NCBI RefSeq assembly: GCF_042885655.1
Contig: NZ_JBHVRO010000004.1
Location: 186,001 to 250,000 of the forward strand
From: Psychrobacillus sp042885655
GTDB taxonomy: Bacteria > Bacillota > Bacilli > Bacillales_A > Planococcaceae
Reading direction: 5' to 3'
DNA: 64,000 nucleotides
Positions 26,968 through 34,416 of this stretch are shown here, in pieces (positions within the stretch are counted from its first letter, which is position 1; each line of letters opens with the position of its first letter). The notes under the pieces are model-generated. The model searched no databases and was not told where the DNA came from. It was given only the letters and a program-made list of their open reading frames with translations. Position numbers and translations under genes: made by a program.

Positions 26968-28228
26968 GAAAATCACCCCCTTTATTTAATACTTCTTTAA
27001 AAATCTTTAAGTATATATCTGCAGCTTTTTTATATTGCTTCTGTACATAATAGACATCACCTAAAAGAGTTAGGACTTCTAAATAATCATCTTGATCACC
27101 ATGCTCTTTAAAAAAGGGAACTGCATCATCTTTTAAAAATGTAATCCATTGAACCGAAGAGCAACTATTGTTATGTTTCTGATTTAGAATAAAAAATTTA
27201 TAAATGTATTCAGTATTTTGATGATTTTCAGCAAGCGAAGACCCTAAATTATAAAAACTAAATGCATATTTTTTTTGGTTAAGTATAAAATAAATGTCTG
27301 AAAGTAGAAAATAAGATTTCATAAGAAATAAATCATCTGTTCTGTATTTTAAACTATCCTTTAAATTCTTTTTAGCATTCGTATAATCATTTTGCTTATA
27401 AAATAGAAGTCCTAAATTGTGGAGGATTCTTGCTGTTTTTATTTTATTTAAATTAGCACTATTTAACATTTTATCTAATATTTCTTTGGAAGAACTATAC
27501 TTTTTTTGCAATAAATAATTAATTGCAAGAATCATTTCGCAGTCTAGCATTTTATCGTAATTTAAATCCTTGTGAAATAGGGAATGGGCGTTCTTAACAT
27601 ATGTATTTGAATTCAAAAATTCACCTAAACGACTATAAATAATAGAAAGAGAATAGTAAACATCTGAATCAGCAATACCAATTAGTTTTCCAAGTTGAAC
27701 TGCCTTTTCGAAGAAAGTTTTGGCCTCATGCCAATTGTTCTTTTTAGAATAATAAAAACCTTGGATTTTTCTCATATAATATTTTTGATGTGAATCCATA
27801 AGAGAATATTTTTTTAGAATATTATTGATTTGTTCTAACGAAACTTGACTATCGTCAATTCTAATATAATGATAAATGTTAAATAGTTCATAATAATTCA
27901 GTATGTTTAAATTAGATATGTATTCTAATTTAAAATCCAACTGTTTTTTTAATAATAATGCATTTTCATATTTAGATTGCATTAATAAGTTGTTCCATTG
28001 GAAGAGCTCTTCTAATATTTGTGTATCACTCAAATTGCTTATTTGATCAGTTGAAATATCTAATCTATTGCATAAATGATGAAGTATATCTGAACTTGGT
28101 TTTAATTTATTATTCTCTAGTTTGCTTAAATAAGGTACTGAACAAATCCCATAAGATAACTTTTCTTGTGTAATTTTATTTTTCTTTCTAAAATATCTAA
28201 TGACTTCCCCAATTTTAATAACAATCAT
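26948..28228 (-). CDS. RRNPP quorum-sensing receptor, NprR/PlcR-like
   Basis: About 426 residues. An N-terminal XRE-type helix-turn-helix (GEVIRYFRKKNKITQEKLSY, then ICSVPYLSKLENN) is followed by about nine tetratricopeptide-like repeats to the end, with typical A-x-x-x-F/Y spacing. Length and order match NprR/PlcR. Such receptors bind an imported peptide through the TPR region and then regulate DNA. The start is unusual. The frame opens at 28303, but homologous proteins begin near residue 29. AAAAAAGGA directly abuts the ATG at 28228 and is spaced correctly for an ATT at 28219. I list the ATG. Confidence 0.85.
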   Translation of the reverse strand: MIVIKIGEVIRYFRKKNKITQEKLSYGICSVPYLSKLENNKLKPSSDILHHLCNRLDISTDQISNLSDTQILEELFQWNNLLMQSKYENALLLKKQLDFKLEYISNLNILNYYELFNIYHYIRIDDSQVSLEQINNILKKYSLMDSHQKYYMRKIQGFYYSKKNNWHEAKTFFEKAVQLGKLIGIADSDVYYSLSIIYSRLGEFLNSNTYVKNAHSLFHKDLNYDKMLDCEMILAINYLLQKKYSSSKEILDKMLNSANLNKIKTARILHNLGLLFYKQNDYTNAKKNLKDSLKYRTDDLFLMKSYFLLSDIYFILNQKKYAFSFYNLGSSLAENHQNTEYIYKFFILNQKHNNSCSSVQWITFLKDDAVPFFKEHGDQDDYLEVLTLLGDVYYVQKQYKKAADIYLKIFKEVLNKGGDFHEREVI

Positions 28229-28303
28229 TCCTTTTTTATATGTTAAAAAGATGTTATTTGAGAATACTATTAAATCTAAAATTCTATTTCGTAATATTAC
28301 CAC

Positions 28304-28509
28304 ACTATCCCTCTAAATACAATAAGTGGTTTTTCTTTGTAAGCAAACCAATTTCGAAAATAGAACTATTAAAAATGTCTAGACTATTTTTCTAAGCCGT
28401 TCAGTTTTGAATCACTTTTTCTCAAATAAACGGTCAAATAAAAAAGGTATGCAACAGCGATTATTAACCATACAGAACATTAATTAACACTGTGTTTGTA
28501 GTGCTTTTG
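28304..28509. other. Intergenic DNA upstream of the receptor, with a decayed membrane-protein tail
   Basis: AT-rich. On the minus strand, about 28478-28392, a frame ending AVAYLFYLTVYLRKSDSK and a stop looks like the last membrane helix of a lost protein. I see no complete gene here. The receptor promoter presumably lies near 28305-28350, but no convincing -35/-10 pair stands out. Confidence 0.35.
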
Positions 28510-28900
28510 GTGCGACGGGCAGTTATAAGTAACGCAAACTTCAAGGTTCGTGTCTTTTGTTTTTCTATCTGGTACTTTCGAGGTCATTTGGGTGAAATGA
28601 CTGGGACATTTAGAGAAAGAATCAGAAAGTCTATCCTCAAGAAGAATGACCTAGCTTGAGTAATCTAGAGTACAGCTGGTGAGAGGTTATGTCTGAAGGA
28701 GATGCGGAAAATCAAAATCAAGTTGATCAATGAGCAGCCCCTAATATGAAAATGTGAAGCATGTGGCCGATAAAGTTGAAGACTTTTCGAATAGTGAGAA
28801 CTTACATTAAAAGATTATTTTTTTAGAAGTCAGAGTTGAAATATCAGCAATATGCAGGGGATGTTGGGAAGGTACTTATAATGCCCCCTTGACCCCCGTG
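28510..28900 (+). mobile_element. Possible group II intron 5' fragment, no reverse transcriptase
   Basis: It begins GTGCGACGGGC, matching the conserved GUGCG 5' end of group II introns. About 390 nt of GC-richer, stem-forming sequence with no open frame follows (for example GGTGAGAGGTTATG, GAGCAGCCCCTAATATG, GTGGCCGATAAAG), resembling domain I. No reverse transcriptase frame and no domain V/VI 3' end follow. If the reading is right it is a truncated, inactive copy. The rest up to 29176 has only promoter-like AT-rich DNA. Confidence 0.4.
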
Positions 28901-29176
28901 AGTTCTCCATTTAACCTACAATGGAAATCCAAAAGGTAGTTGATATCCAGAAATAACAGAAAATTTTATTTTTTGTAGAAATTGTTGTGTGTTGTTGATA
29001 TAATAAAACAATGGAATTAATATTCTTATTGTTCTAAAACTAACGTCCTGTTAGTTTAACAAATTAACAAATTAACAAAGAGAACTATAAATTTAAAAAA
29101 TCAGTGTTTATTCAATCGTTTGTTAATTAATTTGTTCAGATACATGGGACTAGAGTATACAGGGGGATAAGAAAAT

Positions 29177-29497
29177 ATGAAACGAAAATTAATAACCATA
29201 TTTATAACTTTATTAGTTTTACTAGGTTTGGGTTTCGGTGTTGCATTTTTCACACATACAAAATTTATAGACTATTCATTTTTTATTGGACTGGCAGTTA
29301 CAGTTATTATTTGGTTTTTTACTTCTAAGGGTAGTTATGGTTCTCGACACTTGGATATGACCATTCAAGGTTCCACAGGTATTAGAATGGAAGGACAAAA
29401 GTTTGAGTTTTCACCTAACATTGCTTTTTACACATCTTTGGCATACACCATCATAACAATCGCAGTAACGTTTTTTCTTTATAGAAGTTATTTCTAA
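29177..29497 (+). CDS. Small two- or three-span membrane protein, uncharacterised
   Basis: 106 residues with hydrophobic segments at about 7-26, 34-50 and 82-102. A central polar stretch lies between them (SYGSRHLDMTIQGSTGIRMEG). GGGGGATAAG precedes the ATG. I do not recognise a named family. It is followed directly by a good terminator and stands as a single gene inside the island. Confidence 0.75.
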   Translation: MKRKLITIFITLLVLLGLGFGVAFFTHTKFIDYSFFIGLAVTVIIWFFTSKGSYGSRHLDMTIQGSTGIRMEGQKFEFSPNIAFYTSLAYTIITIAVTFFLYRSYF

Positions 29498-29533
29498 GAA
29501 TTCCTTTGAGACAGTATGTAATTAGAGAATTTT

Positions 29534-29563
29534 AAAAGAGCTTGGTTTTCCAAGCTCTTTTTG
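29534..29563 (+). terminator. Intrinsic terminator
   Basis: AAAGAGCTTGG and CCAAGCTCTTT form a perfect stem around TTTT, followed by TT. Confidence 0.85.
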
Positions 29564-29673
29564 CTGTAAAACGAAAAAAGATGGATTATGGAATTAGAAC
29601 TAAAAATACAATAGAATTTGTGAAGGGTTTCACGGCGCTGACAACCCTTTATGAGACAAGAATAATAATCCAA

Positions 29674-30451
29674 TTATGCAGCCGATTGACGGTAGTATTG
29701 AACCGGTGACTGGCTGTTTAGTCTCGTTTGAATACGGATATTGCTATAATAAATAATGTACTCTTTGAAGATCTGAATCACAGTCGCATTGGTTGTACGA
29801 TAGATATCGTCGAGATTGAATGTTTCAGTTTAGAGAGGAATGTATCGTTTCGATCGGGAATTATCAGTTGGCCTTTGCGGGACATGCTCATGGTAATTCC
29901 TTTTTCTTTAAATTCTCCTTGATAAGCATAGGATGTATAAACGGAACCTCGGTCACTATGCAGAATACTCCCTTCTGGTAGCTCAGGCAATTGATACAGT
30001 GTGTCCAACACAAAATCGGTGTCCTGTTTGAAACCAATAGTTTGTGCCACAATCTCGCCATTGTGGAAATCGAGAATACTAGAAAGATACATCATCGATT
30101 GACCAAAAGGCATGTAGGTAATATACGTAACCAGTTTCTCTAATGGCTTGGATGTTCTTCACCTTTGCTTGACATGGCAAACATTTTTTTGAATGATACG
30201 CTGACCGGTCTTTTACTCTGTAGCCTGGCTTTCTCGCTTTCATATTTTGCTCCTTTCCCAAAGTCATATTTTATATCACTGGGTTTAAGACGATGCATTT
30301 CGCAATTTCTATACCAATGCATCCATGTCTTCAATTGCGTTTTGTTCCGAATGTTCAATTCTTTCATTACTTCTTTTATAGGCACTATAGCCAATCGCAT
30401 TTCAATGGCCCTCATTATCACTTCTACTGGATAACTGCCTTTTGTTCCCAT
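29674..30451 (-). mobile_element. IS3-family element, degenerate (orfA and orfB remnants)
   Basis: Starting at ATG 30451 (behind GGAGGTG), orfA reads YPVEVIMRAIEMRLAIVPIKEVM, a transposase helix-turn-helix, until about 30165. OrfB is then recognisable by MMYLSSILDFHNGEIVAQTIG and HSDRGSVYTS (DDE residues). A frameshifted C-terminus with IRIQTRLNSQSPVQY ends at 29674. The region joining orfA and orfB is deleted and the catalytic-Glu region is garbled, so the copy is inactive. The stretch 29564-29673 probably holds the rest of the element end. Confidence 0.8.
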
Positions 30452-30670
30452 AGAAAAAACACCTCCAAATTGACGAATTAGGTATTGTTTTTCAAAGAAA
30501 GGTGTAGTTATTTGTCTCATTTTTCTAGGTTACTGCGATGTTTACTGGTAAGGTTTTTTGAATTTAATAAAAACGTAGTGCAAATAAATTTTTATAATGT
30601 TACATTAACTCTATTAGAGTATTTCGTAAGGCGAATAATAGTAAAAAAAGAAATAAAGTGAGGTAAGATA

Positions 30671-31807
30671 ATGAAATTTGAAATTATGCGTCATCGGTTA
30701 TTAGATGGATTAAATGATGTAATGAAAGCGATTAGTTCGAAAGTTACTATACCAATTTTGACAGGAATTAAATTAGAAGTTACGGAAGATGGATTACGTC
30801 TGACTGGAAGCGATTCAGATATTACAATTCAATCTTTTATTAAAGCTGAAGAAGATGGCGATCAAGTAATTAGAGTTATTGAAGAAGGATCAATTGTAGT
30901 TCCGGCGCGAATGTTTAATGAAATTGTACGTAAATTACCAACAAGTGATGTAGAAATAGAAGTGAAGCAGAATTATCATACGTATATTCATTCTGGTAAG
31001 TCGGAGTTTCATATAATTGGTCTAGACCCTTCTGATTACCCAATGCTGCCAGAGATTCAGGATGATCGTCAGTTTACTATACCAGCTGATTTACTAAAAT
31101 CTATTGTTCGTGAAACCGTATTTGCAGTTTCACCTTCTGAAAATCGTCCAGTATTAACAGGTGTCCATTGGCAATTAAAAAATAGCGAGCTTGTTTGTGT
31201 AGCAACGGATAGTCATCGTCTTGCACGTCGTAAAGTGAGTTTGGACCAACTACCAGAAGGCGAATTTAATGTAGTTATTCCTGGAAAGAGTCTTACTGAG
31301 TTAAGTAAAATCATTGGTGACACATCCGAACTTGTTCATATCGCGATGACAAGTCAACAAGTGTTATTTAAAACTAGGAGTGTATTGTTATTCTCTCGTC
31401 TACTTGAAGGGAATTATCCAGATACATCTCGTTTAATACCAACTGAATACAAAACGACTGTTACAATGAATGGGAAAGCTTTATTTCAAGCGATTGACCG
31501 AGCCTCTTTATTGGCGCGTGAAGAGCGGAATAACATTGTTCGATTATCATCATTAGAAAGTAATATTGTAGAAATATCATCTAGCTCACCTGAAATTGGG
31601 GAAGTGGAAGAAGAAATTCAATCAATTTCAGTTGAAGGCGAAGTAATAAAAATTTCGTTTAGTGCAAAATATATGATGGATGCATTAAAAGCATTAGAAG
31701 GACATGATGTAATCATCCACTTTACAGGACCAATGCGTCCATTTATTATAAATTCTATTAATGATGACGCCATCTTACAATTAATTGTACCGGTTCGTAC
31801 TTACTAA
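30671..31807 (+). CDS. dnaN: DNA polymerase III beta subunit (second sliding clamp)
   Basis: 378 residues, the full length of a beta clamp, with the three-domain repeat and typical motifs: an N-terminal FEIMRHRLLDGLNDVMKAIS, VCVATDSHRLARRK in the middle, and the C-terminal PFIINSINDDAILQLIVPVR. It rings DNA and tethers the replicase. The usual dnaN lies next to dnaA and recF at the origin, and neither is here, so this is an extra copy. It lies immediately right of the IS-rich island and ends in a strong terminator. Role: alternative clamp for repair or a mobile-element clamp; unknown. Confidence 0.92.
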   Translation: MKFEIMRHRLLDGLNDVMKAISSKVTIPILTGIKLEVTEDGLRLTGSDSDITIQSFIKAEEDGDQVIRVIEEGSIVVPARMFNEIVRKLPTSDVEIEVKQNYHTYIHSGKSEFHIIGLDPSDYPMLPEIQDDRQFTIPADLLKSIVRETVFAVSPSENRPVLTGVHWQLKNSELVCVATDSHRLARRKVSLDQLPEGEFNVVIPGKSLTELSKIIGDTSELVHIAMTSQQVLFKTRSVLLFSRLLEGNYPDTSRLIPTEYKTTVTMNGKALFQAIDRASLLAREERNNIVRLSSLESNIVEISSSSPEIGEVEEEIQSISVEGEVIKISFSAKYMMDALKALEGHDVIIHFTGPMRPFIINSINDDAILQLIVPVRTY

Positions 31808-31819
31808 AATTAAAACTTA

Positions 31820-31870
31820 AAAAATCCCTTTGTTAAAAAAGTTTTTTACTTATTTACAAAGGGATTTTTT
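31820..31870 (+). terminator. Intrinsic terminator after dnaN copy
   Basis: AAAATCCCTTTGT pairs with ACAAAGGGATTTT with an internal AAAAAA/TTTTTT arm, followed by TT. Confidence 0.85.
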
Positions 31871-31914
31871 CTTTATATAGAGATACCAATCTATATGAAT
31901 TAGGGTGCCATAAA

Positions 31915-31990
31915 CAAGGTGATTTCCGCTGCAGGCGGCTTTCCAGCGGCAAGCATCAAGCTGCTAACATGATTCAGAATTCCATGAGAG
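31915..31990 (-). repeat. Fragment of the GC-rich dispersed repeat
   Basis: GTGATTTCCGCTGCAGGCGGCTTTCC resembles the 3' flank of the GC-rich repeats at 42-52 kb read in reverse; the rest of the unit is degraded. Confidence 0.35.
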
Positions 31991-32005
31991 TACGCCTAAA
32001 ACAAC

Positions 32006-32047
32006 AATAAATCCACGTATAATAAATTTTATACGTGGATTTATTTT
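32006..32047. terminator. Intrinsic terminator (bidirectional)
   Basis: AATAAATCCACGTAT and ATACGTGGATTTATT form a long stem with A/T tracts at both ends. It serves the minus-strand HAAS-DUF4097 gene. Confidence 0.85.
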
Positions 32048-32050
32048 AAT

Positions 32051-33076
32051 TTAAGCCTTCTTTATAACAGTAATTTTCCCATTGTCAGAAGAGAGTCGGA
32101 TAGTGTTCGACCCGTTACCAAACACGGTACGAGAATTCTTTTCACCAAACACACTTACTCTGCCATGGTCAGTTTTAGTATGAATGGATACGTCTGTTGG
32201 GTCGTTTTCTGTCTCTACTAGAATGCTGCCATTATCCGTTTCTAACTGGATCATGCGGTCAAGACTCGATGTTAGAAGCGAAATTCGCCCATTATCGGTT
32301 TTTCCGATAATATCACCATTTACATTTTCCATCATAATTCGTCCGTTATCAGTTTCTGCAATAATTTGCTCAGCATCCACATTACGTAATTCAATTCTTC
32401 CATTATCGGTTTGGGTAGATAGTTTATCCGTTTGCACTTTATCAATTTCAATGCGCCCATTGTCTGTTTCTACTTCTAAAACAGTAGCTGCAAATTCCTT
32501 TAAGCCGATGCTACCGTTATCGGAAGTAGCTTTAATAGTTTTCCCAAGTATTTTTTCTGCACGAATACGACCATTATCGGTTTTCATGATAATTGTTTCA
32601 TATAACTTTTTAGGAAGTGATACATTTACTCGGAGTTCTTTAATAAAGAACAAGAAGTTAAATAACTGGAATTTCTTTGTTTTTAATTTAATCGATAATG
32701 TATCGTTGACAACGTTAGCAGTGAAATCTAGTTTGTCGTTATCCCCAATTAATTCCACTGTGGTTTCATCTGTTTCTGATGGAAACACGTATAGTGAACC
32801 GTGATCTATGTTCATTACTACATTGGAAAAATTAGGGTTAGGGATTTTAATCACTTTATTATTTGTCATGATTTTCTCAGGAACATGATTTTCCAAAAGC
32901 TCTTGTGCAATTTCTCTTGGAGAACCAAGAGATGCCGCAATTTCGTTATCCGCTTTTCCATCCTCACGACCATTTGTAAAATACTCTTTTATGTCGGAAA
33001 GAATATCATTGCGTTCATCTGCAGGAAGCCCAGCTAGCGCAAGCTCCAGTTCACTTATAAATTGTTGTTCAGTCAT
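32051..33076 (-). CDS. HAAS/DUF1700 plus DUF4097 domain protein
   Basis: 341 residues. Residues 1-60 (ELALAGLPADERNDILSDIKEYF) form the HAAS/DUF1700 helical domain, which commonly pairs with PadR regulators. From about 80 to the end is a DUF4097 beta-repeat domain in which T-D-N-G-R-I recurs about every 20 residues, seven or eight times. Each repeat would be one turn of a right-handed beta-helix. No membrane segment is obvious. The gene overlaps padR by 8 nt, so the two form one operon that probably responds to envelope stress, as LiaG-like proteins do (inference). Confidence 0.85.
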   Translation of the reverse strand: MTEQQFISELELALAGLPADERNDILSDIKEYFTNGREDGKADNEIAASLGSPREIAQELLENHVPEKIMTNNKVIKIPNPNFSNVVMNIDHGSLYVFPSETDETTVELIGDNDKLDFTANVVNDTLSIKLKTKKFQLFNFLFFIKELRVNVSLPKKLYETIIMKTDNGRIRAEKILGKTIKATSDNGSIGLKEFAATVLEVETDNGRIEIDKVQTDKLSTQTDNGRIELRNVDAEQIIAETDNGRIMMENVNGDIIGKTDNGRISLLTSSLDRMIQLETDNGSILVETENDPTDVSIHTKTDHGRVSVFGEKNSRTVFGNGSNTIRLSSDNGKITVIKKA

Positions 33077-33452
33077 TTTTTACACCCTCTTCGATTAGAT
33101 TATTCACGCCATTTGTAAAGTTTTTCCATTCATTTAATTGTTCATGTAAATAAGTTCTGCCCAGTTCGGTGAGCTTATAATATTTACGTGGGGGGCCTTC
33201 AGATGATTCCTGTAAATAGGTCGTAAAGTATCCTTCCTTCGTTAAGCGACGTAGTAATGGATAGACAGATCCTTCTGAAATCGCGATTTGGTCGGATATT
33301 TTTTGCACAAGCTCATAACCATATCGATCTTGTTTATCCAATAGAACTAGTACGCAAAGATTCAATACGCCTTTCTTAAATTGAATATTCATTTGTCTTT
33401 CACTCCCTTCACTACTATTCAATAAACAGTACCTTTGATAGTAATATATCAT
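33069..33452 (-). CDS. PadR family transcriptional regulator
   Basis: 127 residues. The winged helix shows LDKQDRYGYELVQKISD, ISEGSVYPLLRRL and the wing GPPRKYYKLTELG, all PadR hallmarks. An in-frame ATG near 33391 (MNIQFKKG) with GGGAGTG upstream may be the true start, giving 107 residues. It is followed by the HAAS protein in an overlapping operon and probably represses it. Confidence 0.88.
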   Translation of the reverse strand: MIYYYQRYCLLNSSEGSERQMNIQFKKGVLNLCVLVLLDKQDRYGYELVQKISDQIAISEGSVYPLLRRLTKEGYFTTYLQESSEGPPRKYYKLTELGRTYLHEQLNEWKNFTNGVNNLIEEGVKND

Positions 33453-33530
33453 ACGGTATTATTCTATGCAAGGTACTGAATAAAATATTCTAAATAAGTT
33501 ATAATCGAAGTAACGAAAGGATGAAGACGG

Positions 33531-33860
33531 ATGAACCCTTTTACTGAAAAAACTATTGAAATAATAAAATCCATTCCTTCAGGAAAAGTCATGACATACG
33601 GGCAAATTGCAAAGGTGGCAGGGAGTCCGAGGGGTGCAAGACAAGTAGTACGCATCCTTCATACAATGAGTGCAAAACATAAGCTACCATGGCATCGTGT
33701 CATCAATATTAAAGGAGAGATTGCTATTCCAGATGAAGAATCTGCCTATTCTCAAAGAGCGATGTTAGAAGCAGAAGGTGTATGTTTTCGTTCTAATGGG
33801 CTCGTGGATCTAAAAAAATCAAGATATGTATCAGAAATTAATGATGTAGATATAATCTAA
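33531..33860 (+). CDS. Alkyltransferase-like protein (ATL/MGMT fold)
   Basis: 109 residues, matching the DNA-binding domain of O6-alkylguanine transferases. The active-site motif reads LPWHRVI, so the acceptor Cys of PCHRV is replaced by Trp. Proteins of this kind (ATL) bind O6-alkylguanine by base flipping and hand it to nucleotide excision repair. It cannot itself remove methyl groups. The Arg finger sits in PRGARQVVRIL. It precedes a NUDIX gene by about 20 bp. Confidence 0.9.
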   Translation: MNPFTEKTIEIIKSIPSGKVMTYGQIAKVAGSPRGARQVVRILHTMSAKHKLPWHRVINIKGEIAIPDEESAYSQRAMLEAEGVCFRSNGLVDLKKSRYVSEINDVDII

Positions 33861-33882
33861 TGAATGAAGTGAGGAAATAAAC

Positions 33883-34311
33883 ATGTTTAAATGGCAAGGT
33901 GCAGCAGGTATTTGTATAAATGAAAAACAAGAGGTGCTAATGGTTCTTCAAGCAGCTCCAGGAGAAGAAAAGCAATGGACTGTTCCGTCGGGGACAATGG
34001 AGGATGGGGAAACGTTTGAAGAATGCTGCATAAGAGAATTTTGGGAAGAAACGGGCTACAAAGTTCGTATTATTGAAAAAGTACATAATAAGAGTGGGGT
34101 CATTAGTGAACATGGAATTTCTTATCATGTTGAATACTTTTTAGTTGAAATTGTGAGTGGGGAGATAACTATCCAAGATCCAGATCAGTTTATCCATGAA
34201 ATCGCTTGGAAGACGTTAGAAGAAACTACAAAGCTCCCTTTGGCTTATCCAGAAGATATCCACATAATCGAACAAGCATTAAAAAATAGCGGTCAAGGCT
34301 CAATAAACTAG
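33883..34311 (+). CDS. NUDIX hydrolase (MutT-like)
   Basis: 142 residues with a complete NUDIX box: SGTMEDGETFEECCIREFWEE (G-x5-E-x7-R-E-x-x-E-E). The preceding sequence AAGICINEKQEVLMV is the usual first strand. It may clean up oxidised or non-canonical nucleotides, but the substrate cannot be read. It probably shares a transcript with the ATL gene in front, from which it is 22 bp away. GAAGTGAGG precedes the ATG. Confidence 0.88.
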   Translation: MFKWQGAAGICINEKQEVLMVLQAAPGEEKQWTVPSGTMEDGETFEECCIREFWEETGYKVRIIEKVHNKSGVISEHGISYHVEYFLVEIVSGEITIQDPDQFIHEIAWKTLEETTKLPLAYPEDIHIIEQALKNSGQGSIN

Positions 34312-34416
34312 ATTATTAAACATACTTAACTTGATTGGCCCAGTATATATGTTTTAAATTTGAAACCAGCAGGCACTTATTTCCGTATATATTGAATAAC
34401 CGAATGAGGTGATTAA

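Noticed and set aside
30671..31807. Replication origin near the dnaN copy
   Set aside because: No dnaA, recF or clusters of DnaA boxes are visible around it, so it is an extra clamp rather than oriC.
32184..32804. 206-codon plus-strand frame rich in Pro-Leu-Ser-Val
   Set aside because: It is the complement of the regular T-D-N-G-R-I repeats of the DUF4097 gene.
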